From assembly GCA_937892085.1 (NCBI GenBank), contig CALAVD010000223.1, positions 1 through 32,366 of the forward strand: a stretch of DNA of 32,366 bases, given 5' to 3'. The stretch comes from an uncultured Prevotellaceae bacterium. GTDB taxonomy: Bacteria; Bacteroidota; Bacteroidia; Bacteroidales; Muribaculaceae. Every line of letters starts with the position of its first letter. The first letter of the stretch is position 1. The position numbers and the translations under genes are program-made. The notes beneath the pieces are model-generated. The model made no database searches. It had not been told where the DNA came from and worked only from the letters and a program-made list of their open reading frames with translations. Below, in pieces: positions 21,236 through 30,900 of the stretch.

Positions 21236-21679
21236 TTAGCCGTTGCGCACCTGCTCTCGCATCTTGCGGTCGGAGAGCGCGTCGGCGACGATGCCGCAGA
21301 ACTCTCGCCCCATGGAGTCGGCAAACATCTCCTTGAGCTTCATGACAGAGGCATAAAGCTTCTTGCTCATCCAGGGACGACGCTGTCGCACCTTGTCACG
21401 GCCGATGTCGCCCGGGTTGCCACGAGGTATCTCACGGCCAACTCCATATTCCTGCCACAGACCATACTCGAGGAAGGACTGCTCGAGGGTGACAACTGTC
21501 ACCTTGCCGTCGTGGTCACAACGGACGGCGGCGACACTGCCCAGCAGCGCGCCGGTGTCGATGATGTCGAGCAGGGTGATTTGTTCCTGCCACATGTTGA
21601 GCTGCGTGTCGTTGAACGCCTCGACGAACTTGCGTCGCTGCTCGACAGCATCATGCTCGCTTATGTTCCCTGCTGCCAT
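21236..21679 (-). CDS. Tail completion or joining protein candidate
   Basis: This 147-residue protein has IDTGALLGSV (about residues 40-49) and a conserved-looking EYGLWQEYGVGREIPRGNPG stretch, resembling minor tail or tail-completion proteins of the HK97 gp10 group. It overlaps the preceding gene by 19 bases and lies upstream of the lysis gene. Assignment rests on weak sequence resemblance and on the neighbourhood. Confidence 0.55.
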   Translation of the reverse strand: MAAGNISEHDAVEQRRKFVEAFNDTQLNMWQEQITLLDIIDTGALLGSVAAVRCDHDGKVTVVTLEQSFLEYGLWQEYGVGREIPRGNPGDIGRDKVRQRRPWMSKKLYASVMKLKEMFADSMGREFCGIVADALSDRKMREQVRNG

Positions 21680-22176
21680 TCGTCTGCTCGATATTGAAGG
21701 TCGGTCATAGTGTTCACGGCAATCTGGAAGTAGGCGCAGGCGCAGCCGCTGGCGAAATAAGGACTTATTTCGGTGAACTGCACGCGGGGGTCGAAGTAGA
21801 GGATGCCCTGCTCGATGCGGCTTTTCTCGAGCAGGAAGCGCGACATGAACTGCCTGAAAAGCTCACGCAGCTCGGACATGGCGGCGTTGCGCGCCGACAT
21901 GTCGCCGAGGCGATGGCGGCACAGGAGAAACACCGTCTTGACCCGTCGAGTGCGCGGCGCATTGTTGAGGTCGGTGAAGCCTGGCGAAATATCGCTCACA
22001 ATGACCGCCCTGGTAATCTTCTGCATGGAGGCGATGAACTCTTCCAGACCATCAAGCCCGGAACAGCGAGCAAAGTTGTAGCTCTTGCTCTCGCAAAGAG
22101 CATTCTCACGAACCAGCGTCTTGAAGTAGTCGGTCGCGTTCCAGTCGTAGTTTTTAGTGTTTACTGTTGTACTCAT
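21661..22176 (-). CDS. Tail terminator or tube-completion candidate
   Basis: This 171-residue protein follows the tape measure with a four-base overlap (ATGA). It is mixed alpha/beta, with an Arg-rich middle (NAPRTRRVKTVFLLCRHRLGD). The size and location are compatible with a tail terminator. No diagnostic motif is present. Confidence 0.55.
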   Translation of the reverse strand: MSTTVNTKNYDWNATDYFKTLVRENALCESKSYNFARCSGLDGLEEFIASMQKITRAVIVSDISPGFTDLNNAPRTRRVKTVFLLCRHRLGDMSARNAAMSELRELFRQFMSRFLLEKSRIEQGILYFDPRVQFTEISPYFASGCACAYFQIAVNTMTDLQYRADEWQQGT

Positions 22177-25100
22177 GTTCTTTTGTTCTTAGGGAGTGTG
22201 TTGTTTTGGAGTTTGTTGTATTCATCCAGCGCCTTCTTGATGCCATAGTCGCCAGTGACGGTGTTGACGGTGACGAACGGCTCATTAAGTCGCTCGTTGA
22301 GACGCACAATTACAGAGCGAAGCTCGGCGCTCTCGGTCATTACCACTGGTGCTGCGGCAGCGCCACCGGCACTGAGGCGACCAATGGTGTTGGTGCGCTG
22401 AGCATAGTCAAGCATATTGATCATGGGACGTGCAACAGGGTTGGCAAGCAGCGCTTGTGATGCCACCCACTCACCGGCATGGACTACGCCAGCAGGCTCA
22501 TACTTGCCGCCAGGACGGGTGAATCCACCCTCGGCATAGCCCTCAGCCTGCGCCTGGTGCTGCTTGCGAATGGCGGCAATTTGGATGGCACCGGCAGCAA
22601 GGGCGAGACCTGCGGCGATGGGACCAAAAATCATCACAGGCGCAGGAGCGGTTTTGTAAGCGTTAAGTGCAGATAGTGCCGTTGATGCGATTGCCTGCGC
22701 AATCTCCATCGCCATAGCGCGCTTGTTGGCGGCATTCTTGATGCGCTTCTCCTCCTCAGCTTTGCGTTTGTTGATTTGGTTGATGCGGTACTGGTTACCT
22801 TCGGCAGCCTTTATCTCGGCATCATACTTCTTGGTCATCGCGGCAAGCTTCTTTTGCTCCTCTGCCTCAACCAAAGTAGTCAAGCCCTGGTACATGGTGG
22901 AGATGGAAGACAACCCGGACTTGACAAACTCGCCATATTTCTTCCATGTGCCTTCGCCGAAAGCTTTGTCAAGCCATTTGGAAGCCAATTGCTCCCAAGA
23001 CTTGGGCTGATATTTCTTGTCGGTATCGGTAGAGAAGTTTTCTTCATCGTCATCATCGAAGATGCCCTTGCGAATCTCCTCAAGTTTTTTCCTGTACGTC
23101 TTCTCGAGTTCGAGTTTGGCTTCATGGTTGTCGCCAAGCTTTTCGAGTTCCATCTCGTACAGGGCATCGAGGATTATCTTGGTGTTGTCATACAGCTTCT
23201 GCTTCTCGTCGGCATTAAGACCGAAGAACTTATCATCAAGGCTTTCGTAATATTGCTTGTTGAGCTGGGCTGTCCACTGTGCAGCCTGTTCTTCGGAAAT
23301 CTTTTCGGCATCTTTGAGCTGCTGCACATACTTGAGCTCAATGTCGAGTCGGCGCTTCGCCTCTTTTTCGGTGCTTTCGAGAAGCCACTGGCTCTTGTCG
23401 TCCTCGAATTTCTTGATCTGACGCAATTCCTCGGCACGTTGAGCTTCTTTCAGTGCTTGGTCGGCATCAAGCCATTCCTTGGTGCCTTCGGTATAAAGAG
23501 CCTTAACGGTCTCGAGGTAAGTCAGGTCAATGCGGGTTTTGGTGTCTTCTAACAGATTGTCATTAAGATAGGCTGTCTTGTTTTTAGGGTTATAATATTC
23601 CTGTTCGGCGGCATGCTTCTTCTCGGCAGACCGCTGCTTTAACGCTGTAATCTGAATGTTTGTGAGCTCCTGCTCATGTTTCGCAACTGCCTCTTTAAGT
23701 TTTTTGTAGTCATTGGCATACTCGTCGCTCTCCTCCTTGCCGAAAGCCTCATGGGTGTCGAGACGTGCGTTCCAATAATCTTCGTCTATCTCGGCAAGTC
23801 GGGAGAGATAGGTGTCATAGGCGAGCTCGCCATTACGATAGGACTGCAGAGCGGCGGCCTGCTCGGTGTCACGGGCGGCCTTTACGTCGTCAAGTGCTTC
23901 TTTATATTCCTGTTTGGCAACACGCTCTTTAAGCCGAGACTCGCGGGCGGCATCACGCTCTTTTTTCTTTTTCTCTGCTTCGGCTTTACGCGCCGCCTTT
24001 ATGCGCTCTGCTTCGGCTTTCTTCGCCTCACGCTCAAGTTTTTTCTCGTCGGCAGGGCTGACCGGCGTAGTGCGGGCAACTCCACCTGTGGGTCTGTCAG
24101 TATTTAGATTCCAGCCTTGCGGATTGTCATAATTGGTGCCAGCTGGTGGCTTCGCAGCAGAAGTACCACCCCTATAAGCCAGCTCCTCTCTATACTGAGA
24201 AAGAAGCTTCTTGGCTTCAGATACTGAGACTTCTCTGAAAGTTCCCTGGTCAGAACCTTCAACAAAAACCAAAGTATTGCCAGCTTTGCCTGACTTCACA
24301 ATCTTCTCCAATTCGCCTATAGTGCCTTCAAGATAAACATTGTCTATTTGCCGGAACGGAGAAATGCCATTTTCCATGGCATCAAGAGCGGAAAGGCCTC
24401 TGCGGTGTGTCTCCGCCTTGCCAAACATTGAATTTACCACCTCTGCAGGATATTGTCGGTTTCCACCATTCCATCCAAACAAATCGCCAACTTTTGTGTC
24501 TCGCCATGGACGTGTTAGCCATGAACCAAATCCTGAATTGTCTTTAACTACTCCTTTTTTTGAATAGCTATTGATTTTTTTTATCAATCCTTCCGACAAT
24601 GGCTTGCCAGAAGAAAAAGCGGCAGCTACTTGTGTTACAATCTCACTCGCTTCCATAGGAGATGCGCCACGCGCCTCAAGCACTGTCTGGAGTTGTTGAA
24701 GATCTCCAGCTGTCGAAGAATAATATTCATTATTGATTTTCTCACGGGCCGCAGCGATACCTCGCTCTTGTGCCGACCGCCGAACAGCAAGCGTCAATCT
24801 ATTGTATGCACCCTCAAGGTTGAGAATGTTTCCTTTCTCGTCTATCAGACCTGACAGATATTTGCCATATTGGTTTATAATTGTGTCTTTAGCACTCTTA
24901 TATTCCTTTGTGCCCTTCTCCGCTCCTTTGAGTTTGCCGAAAAGCACATCAAGTTCATGTTGTTCTTTAACGGTCTCGGCTTGAAATCCTTTAGCCTGCG
25001 CAATAGCTGCGTTCACCGACTTTGTGTAGCCATCGGTCTTGCCAGTGAGGTTTACTATCGCTAGAGTAACAGCTGTAATTGCTGTGACCAATACGCCAAA

Positions 25101-26876
25101 CACATTTGCTTTCATCGTAGCATTAAGGGCTGCAAAGGCTATTCTCGCCGAAGCGACTCCATCACGGAATAGTATCATGGCAACTCGTCCCAAATTCACA
25201 ACATAAGTGTAAGCTTTATGGATATTCGTGCCGACAGAAACAACAGCATTAAAAGCGACTTGGGCAACTTTTGCCAATGCCACGACACCCGCACGCGCCT
25301 TCTCAGCAATTGTTGTGGATTTAACGAGTACCAAATAGGATGTCATAACAATTATACAATTTGCCAATGCCTTTTTATGGTCATTAATGAAAGTGACAAG
25401 TAAAGATATGGCCTTTAACAAAGCTGATGAGCTTGTCACGGCATATTTCATTGCAGGCGCCAACTTCTCACCAAGAGAAATAGCCATCTCATGGAAGTTT
25501 TTCTTGGCCTTGTCTAATCCAGCTTGGACAGTGTTGTTCTGAACCTCATATTCCTTAGTCACAGAAACACCTTCGTCAAAAGCCACATTTGCCGCTTTTT
25601 GCTGAGCACGGACCTCGTCAATCTTTCCAGCAAGCATGGTGAGGGTGGCGACAGACCGAGCGCCTTTCTCACCCATATCGGCAAGCATGGGAGCCATAGC
25701 ATCAAGATTTCCGGCGTCACGCAGCGCCTCAAGGAACGTCAGGACAGCTTCGTTGGCATCTTCTTTTAACAATTTGGTGAAACCCTCGACTTCAAGACCA
25801 GCAGCTTTTGCATATTTGGCCGGCTCACGATAAAGCTTCATCACAATCTGACCAAGAGCGGTGGCAGAAGACTCAAGCTGAGCGCCATTGGAGTCGAGTA
25901 CAGCGCCAAAGCCCATAATCTGCTGAATGGTTAGCCCTGCCGTAGTGCCAACACCTGTCAGGCGGTTAGTGAAATCGGCGAGAAAGGGAGCAGAGGCCCG
26001 GCAGTTCTGGGAGAGCTCGTTGATGACGCTGCCGACTTTCAACAGTGCTTGCTCGGTGCCGTACTTGTCTTCCTGCCCGAAGGCGCCAGCGATTTTTGAG
26101 AGGGAGAGAGTCGCTCCCTCTCCGAGGTCGTCGAGGGCGACATTTATCTGGTTGGCTGCTCGGACGAATCCGAGGACATCTTCCTGTGAGGACTTGCCCA
26201 AGCGTCCCGCTTCCTGCGCGAGTTTGTTGAGCTCTTCGCGGGAGGTGCGCGTGTCGATTTCCTTGAATTCCTCGTTGAGACGAGCCACTTCATCGGCGCT
26301 CATGCCGGTGAACTTGCGAACGCTTGCCATCTCGGCATCCATGTCGGCGTAGGCCTGGACTGCCGAGCGTGCTGACATGGTGATGCCGGTGAAGGCAGCG
26401 GCCACGGTCTGGATGGCGGCGCCCCAGTCGAACATCTTCTTGGCGAAACGGTTCCAGAGGGATTCCTGGCTCTTGGTCTCTCTGTTGAGTTTTGCAAGCT
26501 CGTCTTTGACGGCACGGATTTTCTTGGTGTGCTCGTTCCAAGCGGCACTGCCGCGCTCGATGTTGCCAAGCTCCTTGTTGAGCTGCTTGAGGGCTTGCCT
26601 GAGCTCGTTGGGTGTGGCTTTGTCGAGTCGTCGCATAGACTGCCCGATGGTGGTAACCCCGGCGTTGACGCGCTTGAGCTCCCTCTCGGTCTCGATCAGT
26701 TCTTTGCGGGTTTTCTTCCACACGTCGGAATTGACGCCTTTGGTCTGGTCTTTTGCTATATCGACCAGCTGTTTCTTATATTTATCAATCTCACCACGGA
26801 GACGCTTTATCTCGTCCTCGGCAGGCTTGCCGTTGACATATATAGTTGATGTTGCTGTACTTTGATAGTCGCTCAT
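22173..26876 (-). CDS. Tail tape measure protein
   Basis: This 1567-residue protein sets tail length and is the largest gene. An N-terminal coiled coil is followed by a phage tail tape-measure core around residues 170-430 (KFTGMSADEVARLNEEFKEI and SATALGQIVMKLYREPAKYA). Hydrophobic segments lie near residues 490-520, 590-610 and 1440-1480, and long Lys/Glu coiled coils lie at about 930-1230. A stretch from about 24130 to 25500 is clearly richer in A/T than the two ends, suggesting that the middle came from a different phage. A TACTTTTG box lies upstream. Confidence 0.9.
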   Translation of the reverse strand: MSDYQSTATSTIYVNGKPAEDEIKRLRGEIDKYKKQLVDIAKDQTKGVNSDVWKKTRKELIETERELKRVNAGVTTIGQSMRRLDKATPNELRQALKQLNKELGNIERGSAAWNEHTKKIRAVKDELAKLNRETKSQESLWNRFAKKMFDWGAAIQTVAAAFTGITMSARSAVQAYADMDAEMASVRKFTGMSADEVARLNEEFKEIDTRTSREELNKLAQEAGRLGKSSQEDVLGFVRAANQINVALDDLGEGATLSLSKIAGAFGQEDKYGTEQALLKVGSVINELSQNCRASAPFLADFTNRLTGVGTTAGLTIQQIMGFGAVLDSNGAQLESSATALGQIVMKLYREPAKYAKAAGLEVEGFTKLLKEDANEAVLTFLEALRDAGNLDAMAPMLADMGEKGARSVATLTMLAGKIDEVRAQQKAANVAFDEGVSVTKEYEVQNNTVQAGLDKAKKNFHEMAISLGEKLAPAMKYAVTSSSALLKAISLLVTFINDHKKALANCIIVMTSYLVLVKSTTIAEKARAGVVALAKVAQVAFNAVVSVGTNIHKAYTYVVNLGRVAMILFRDGVASARIAFAALNATMKANVFGVLVTAITAVTLAIVNLTGKTDGYTKSVNAAIAQAKGFQAETVKEQHELDVLFGKLKGAEKGTKEYKSAKDTIINQYGKYLSGLIDEKGNILNLEGAYNRLTLAVRRSAQERGIAAAREKINNEYYSSTAGDLQQLQTVLEARGASPMEASEIVTQVAAAFSSGKPLSEGLIKKINSYSKKGVVKDNSGFGSWLTRPWRDTKVGDLFGWNGGNRQYPAEVVNSMFGKAETHRRGLSALDAMENGISPFRQIDNVYLEGTIGELEKIVKSGKAGNTLVFVEGSDQGTFREVSVSEAKKLLSQYREELAYRGGTSAAKPPAGTNYDNPQGWNLNTDRPTGGVARTTPVSPADEKKLEREAKKAEAERIKAARKAEAEKKKKERDAARESRLKERVAKQEYKEALDDVKAARDTEQAAALQSYRNGELAYDTYLSRLAEIDEDYWNARLDTHEAFGKEESDEYANDYKKLKEAVAKHEQELTNIQITALKQRSAEKKHAAEQEYYNPKNKTAYLNDNLLEDTKTRIDLTYLETVKALYTEGTKEWLDADQALKEAQRAEELRQIKKFEDDKSQWLLESTEKEAKRRLDIELKYVQQLKDAEKISEEQAAQWTAQLNKQYYESLDDKFFGLNADEKQKLYDNTKIILDALYEMELEKLGDNHEAKLELEKTYRKKLEEIRKGIFDDDDEENFSTDTDKKYQPKSWEQLASKWLDKAFGEGTWKKYGEFVKSGLSSISTMYQGLTTLVEAEEQKKLAAMTKKYDAEIKAAEGNQYRINQINKRKAEEEKRIKNAANKRAMAMEIAQAIASTALSALNAYKTAPAPVMIFGPIAAGLALAAGAIQIAAIRKQHQAQAEGYAEGGFTRPGGKYEPAGVVHAGEWVASQALLANPVARPMINMLDYAQRTNTIGRLSAGGAAAAPVVMTESAELRSVIVRLNERLNEPFVTVNTVTGDYGIKKALDEYNKLQNNTLPKNKRT

Positions 26877-26897
26877 ACTTTATTCTTTTGATTAAGG

Positions 26898-26924
26898 CAA
26901 AAGTAATAAGTATGAATGATTCAA
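26898..26924 (-). promoter_or_regulatory. Promoter of the tail operon
   Basis: TACTTTTG (26898-26905) matches the -7 box about 22 bases before the tape-measure ATG, with TTG at 26922-26924 as a poor -33 match (16-nt gap). The location fits the start of a long late operon. Confidence 0.5.
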
Positions 26925-26943
26925 TAAAAGACAACAAGCGACA

Positions 26944-27243
26944 TTAATGCCGCTTGTCTCCGCTATATCTGAATTTACTGTAGTCTTCGTAATATTTAGG
27001 TTTTCTTTTCCGTTTCTTTTTTTTCTTTCGGTCTTCAAAAAAGAAATAAAGATCGGACAAAGGGTCTTTAATGGCACCCCAAAATATTTTGCAAATAACG
27101 ATTAGTCCAACAACAATGACATAGGCAGCTATAGCAGCTATAACCAATAAGAACGCTGCCATAACCAAAAAACCTATTATCTCGAAAAATGTTGCCACTT
27201 TGTCTATCGTGTTTTTTATATTAAACCGCAAAAAGCGTGCCAA
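26944..27243 (-). CDS. Small membrane protein with Lys-rich tail
   Basis: This 99-residue protein has a hydrophobic region of about 35 residues (from residue 21) followed by an extremely basic DRKKKKKRKRKPK stretch. The start is a TTG at 27243, as no ATG is present before the membrane segment. An antiholin-like, exclusion-type or anchor role is possible, but none is shown. The unusual start makes this less certain than its neighbours. Confidence 0.45.
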   Translation of the reverse strand: MARFLRFNIKNTIDKVATFFEIIGFLVMAAFLLVIAAIAAYVIVVGLIVICKIFWGAIKDPLSDLYFFFEDRKKKKKRKRKPKYYEDYSKFRYSGDKRH

Positions 27244-27248
27244 GTTTA

Positions 27249-27324
27249 AAAGGCGGCCAAGAGAAATAATTATTGCAAATAATTTATTAACTGGTTAAAC
27301 TTCAATTCATGGTTGACCGCCTTT
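27249..27324. repeat. Long-range stem between lipoprotein and membrane genes
   Basis: AAAGGCGGCCAA (27249-27260) pairs with TTGACCGCCTTT (27313-27324), giving twelve pairs with one mismatch or G-U. The loop is about 52 bases and A/T-rich. On the minus strand it is followed by TTTTAAAC, a weak terminator-like tail. It may separate the early operon from the membrane gene and tail genes. Confidence 0.5.
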
Positions 27325-27328
27325 ATAT

Positions 27329-27544
27329 TTAAAAACCGTCTTCATAGAAGTGAACACTGTCTTCAAGAGTCTTTAAGCTGTCCTCGCGTGGATCATGGCG
27401 AGGAGGACGTAGCTTATCGGCTGAACAATGTGGCTGCTCGCTGGAACTCGGTTCTTCCTTGCAAGCTCCGACAAAGATGTACGAAGCAGCCACTACAGCC
27501 ACAGCAATCATGATGAACATGATTGTTTTATAGAACTTCCTCAT
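27329..27544 (-). CDS. Small probable lipoprotein
   Basis: This 71-residue protein has a signal-like hydrophobic segment (residues 8-27) ending FVGAC, a plausible lipobox with Cys28, followed by a charged tail. ATG at 27544 is preceded by AAAGGAGGAG at a short distance, one of the rare strong Shine-Dalgarno sites here. Superinfection exclusion or lysis accessory roles are common for such small phage lipoproteins, but none is proven. Confidence 0.65.
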   Translation of the reverse strand: MRKFYKTIMFIMIAVAVVAASYIFVGACKEEPSSSEQPHCSADKLRPPRHDPREDSLKTLEDSVHFYEDGF

Positions 27545-27605
27545 GATTTCTCCTCCTTTCGCGCACAAATGAAATTAGTAAAGGAATAAAAATGTCGTAT
27601 TCCAT
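27528..27605 (-). CDS. Tiny membrane-like ORF (25 residues)
   Basis: An ATG at 27605 begins two bases after the stop of the upstream gene and opens 25 codons, MEYDIFIPLLISFV followed by RERRRNHEEVL. It overlaps the lipoprotein gene in another frame and includes that gene's Shine-Dalgarno. Placement directly after a stop codon suggests coupled translation. It is too short for certainty. Confidence 0.4.
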   Translation of the reverse strand: MEYDIFIPLLISFVRERRRNHEEVL

Positions 27606-27607
27606 GG

Positions 27608-27961
27608 TCAAAACAATTTTAATTGCTGCAGCTCGGTTATTGCATTGCCTATAGCCTCGCGAGCGGTTTGTGTAAACATTCTTCCGTTGACCAGCAGAAC
27701 TCCCAGAATAAAAAGTTTTGCATCGCGTTCGCTACGGCAGTAGCCGTATTCAAGGTTAGGGAAGCGGTGAGCATTGCGCTCGTTGGAGAAATAGACATTA
27801 TATCCCCACGCCCATCTACCAGGCTCAATCTCGGCAGTGTAGATCTCCACCGACTCGCCGCCGTCGCCAAACACCTTCTCTTGGTGATAGCCTTGCCGGC
27901 ATTCCCCATGGGAGAACTCCAGCACTCTCAAATGTTCAAAAATTGATTTCGTCTGTTTCAT
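27608..27961 (-). CDS. Conserved protein in replication operon, unknown
   Basis: This 117-residue soluble protein has mixed alpha/beta character (WGYNVYFSNERNAHRFP and YCRSERDAKLFILGVLLV). It follows the primase gene after 11 bases, so it is probably expressed with it. No motif or family is recognised. Confidence 0.7.
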   Translation of the reverse strand: MKQTKSIFEHLRVLEFSHGECRQGYHQEKVFGDGGESVEIYTAEIEPGRWAWGYNVYFSNERNAHRFPNLEYGYCRSERDAKLFILGVLLVNGRMFTQTAREAIGNAITELQQLKLF

Positions 27962-27972
27962 TGTTACTATGT

Positions 27973-30900
27973 TTAGAATGGTTCTTTCATTGCATTCTCG
28001 GTGTCGTAAATCGAGAAATATTCCACGCCACCGCTCTTATCGGCCGAGCCTATAAAGCTCTCGCCCTGGTGGTCGGTAATCCAATTGCGGAACGACTTGC
28101 CCTCTTTGTTAAGCTTAGAGGGGTTGAAGTGATACCCCTTGAACTGGCAATAGAAGCACAGCTTGGTCTTGAAATTAGCCTGGCTGATTCCGCTGCGCAT
28201 ATCTGGAAAATGCTGCTTGAAGTCGGCGAACATATCGCCACGAGGTACACGATTGTTGATGTTATGTGACGTGACATCAAAATAGACCTCCGCCCACTGA
28301 TATATGCTTTCTGACATCTGCTGGCGCAATGTGCGGAGCATGATATCATGCATGGGAGGCAGGATGCACCCCTGACCACGACGTGACCAGCCATTATGCA
28401 TCGACACGAAATAGAGATACACGCACTCAGCCATGAAGTTGTAGAACAAGTTCCACTGGTTCTCGTCCCACTCGTCAAAGAACTGGTGACCGAAATACTC
28501 AATGGGAGTAGTCTTGCCTCCGAAGAAATTGCTGAAACTCATATATACAATGCGCTCCAGGCTGCTTCGTGTCTGGCTGCCATTGATGGCGTGATTTGTG
28601 GTGATATAGAATTTCGGTGACTTCTCGCGAGGGATGATAAACCTCGCACGCCCCTTGGGGTTAACAGCGAGGTCGCCAGTGATGGAGAAGTAGAACCTCT
28701 CGAAGTTGAAATTCACGTTAACATCATCGAGGAAGATGTTTCGTGTGCGAGGGGTTACGTTGCTAAAGATGAAGTCATCATCATTTTTCGTGTTTCGCCC
28801 ATCGATGGGAGCTTGCTCGACAACACGCTTGATGGCATCGCCAACGAGCGACTTGCCGGTGCGCCCATTGGACTGACCCACGTCGCTAAGCTCACCGTCC
28901 ATGGCGATCACCGCCTTGAGCTCTGTCTTATACTTGTAATCACAGAGCAAATAACCCAAGGCTGTAATTTTATTCATAACATGCTGGTTGAACTCCTGCT
29001 TTTCGACAGCAGACATCTCTGACTTATGCCACCAGAAATTGCTGGTGCAGCGGATGAAGTTGAAGAAGTCGCATTTCGAGCCGGCAGACGTGGGGACAAC
29101 CAAGAAACCTTTGTCGGCATTGTACTCAACACGCTCAATGATTCGGACTCGCTTGAATTTGTGGTTTATGAGCTTCTTCTTCCACACACGGCCAAGAATG
29201 GCGCAGTTCCACTCAATGCCGTTCGGAGTCATTGACAACATGCCATTCTTGAAATAGAAATTCTGCTGGTTAGGTATGAAGTAATCAAACTCGTCTTTTA
29301 TGCGCTCAAGTCGCTCCAGCTTGTCTTCTCCGAGGTCGGAGGTCAGCCGTGCCGAAAAATGATTCAGCACATCTCTATCCTTTGAAGACTGCCGAATATA
29401 ATCCCATACAAAATCACGAATGGCATGCGACGGCACTTCGGACACCACTCCATCCTCGATGTACACGAAGCCATACCTCTCATATTCCATATCATCGGTG
29501 TGAATGCGGTAAAACCCCGCCTCGTTGAGAAACCGCAGGGCTTCATAGGTATCGAGCGAGATAGTCTTCTTGCCAGTGTTCTCATTCAAGTTGACAGTCC
29601 AGAAATCCGCATCACTGGCGAACTTGCTGGCAAGAACAATCTTGCCGGCATCATCGAACTTGTAAAGGAATTTCCCAAACTTAAACTTCTTCAACGGAGC
29701 AAGAAGGGATTGGTACTTCTCAAAAAATTCATCACGCTGATTGAGCAACCAAAAATCATCAATTTTAAGGTCGCTCAACGTGCTAATGTTGTGAATCGAG
29801 CAATACTTGCCCACACCATTATGAGCGTGAAGGGCAAAGTCGATGTCTTTTGCAAGTTCATCTTCTTCGCCTTTGAGAAGTCCACACAACAAGTCGTCAA
29901 CGCCTTTGTCGCCACGTTCATTCTCGTTGATATGCCCGAAGTAAACATCAACATTGATGTTCTCATTGTGGAGGCTGTTGACATATTTCTTGAACTTCTT
30001 GGCAGCGCCGGCAAATTGACGCGGACGGAAGTCAACAGGCTCATCGGGATTCAAATTCTTCGACAAGTCGCTCCAGTCGCTATCCATGAGCAACACAACA
30101 TTGCGCACACCACAGCGTTGAACAATGTACTGCAGATCTGCCGGCAGACCGCTCTCCTTGTTGCCGATGTTGTAAATACCCTGGATGCCTATCGACATCA
30201 CACCGTGCTTACATGCCTTCTCGGCCTTTTTCTCGCCTTCCTGGATCACTAAAGTCTCAATATGCCTTTCCTCGTTATAGGCATCACGGATGCGCTGAGG
30301 AAAATAAAACTTCGTGGGAGCCCCTTTGGGAGTCAGATACTTGCAGGTGCGCTTTGCGTCTTTAGGGGTGTGCAACTCAGGGTTGCTGTAACGAATACGG
30401 ATGTATGGACGTAAAGCTCCACGCATTCCACGAGTGGCATACTGCTCCATGGTGCCATCCAAGCGATAGTAGTAGATGAGCATCTCATCATCGCCTGGGC
30501 GTACGTTGCCGTAAAGGTCAAGGCTTCCACGCCGAAAAGCTGGCTCTAACGTGTAAGTGTCGTTGGGCTGCTTGACTTTTACCATAACGTCTTCGACGGT
30601 CAAACCCGACTCCTCAAGCTGCCTTTCGCAAAAGCTCTTTGCCTGGAGCTTTTTCTGATGAGAAACCGCCTTCGTCAGCTTCTCATCATCCGAAAGCAAA
30701 GGCACTCCAGCGGCTTGAGCGACACGCTTTATCGCCTCTGGATATTTCTTTTTGTCGTTGCCGAAGTTATAGTACATGAACGCCGATATCGCATTGCTCA
30801 GAGAAAACCCGCAATGGAAGCAGTGAGCAAAATTCTTGCCGGCCTTATGAACCACACTCAAGCCTTTTTCCTTACCACAGTCCGGACATTTCACATAGGA

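Noticed and set aside
29425..30252. 275-codon plus-strand frame opposite the primase
   Set aside because: Antisense to a strongly supported primase-helicase; no independent support.
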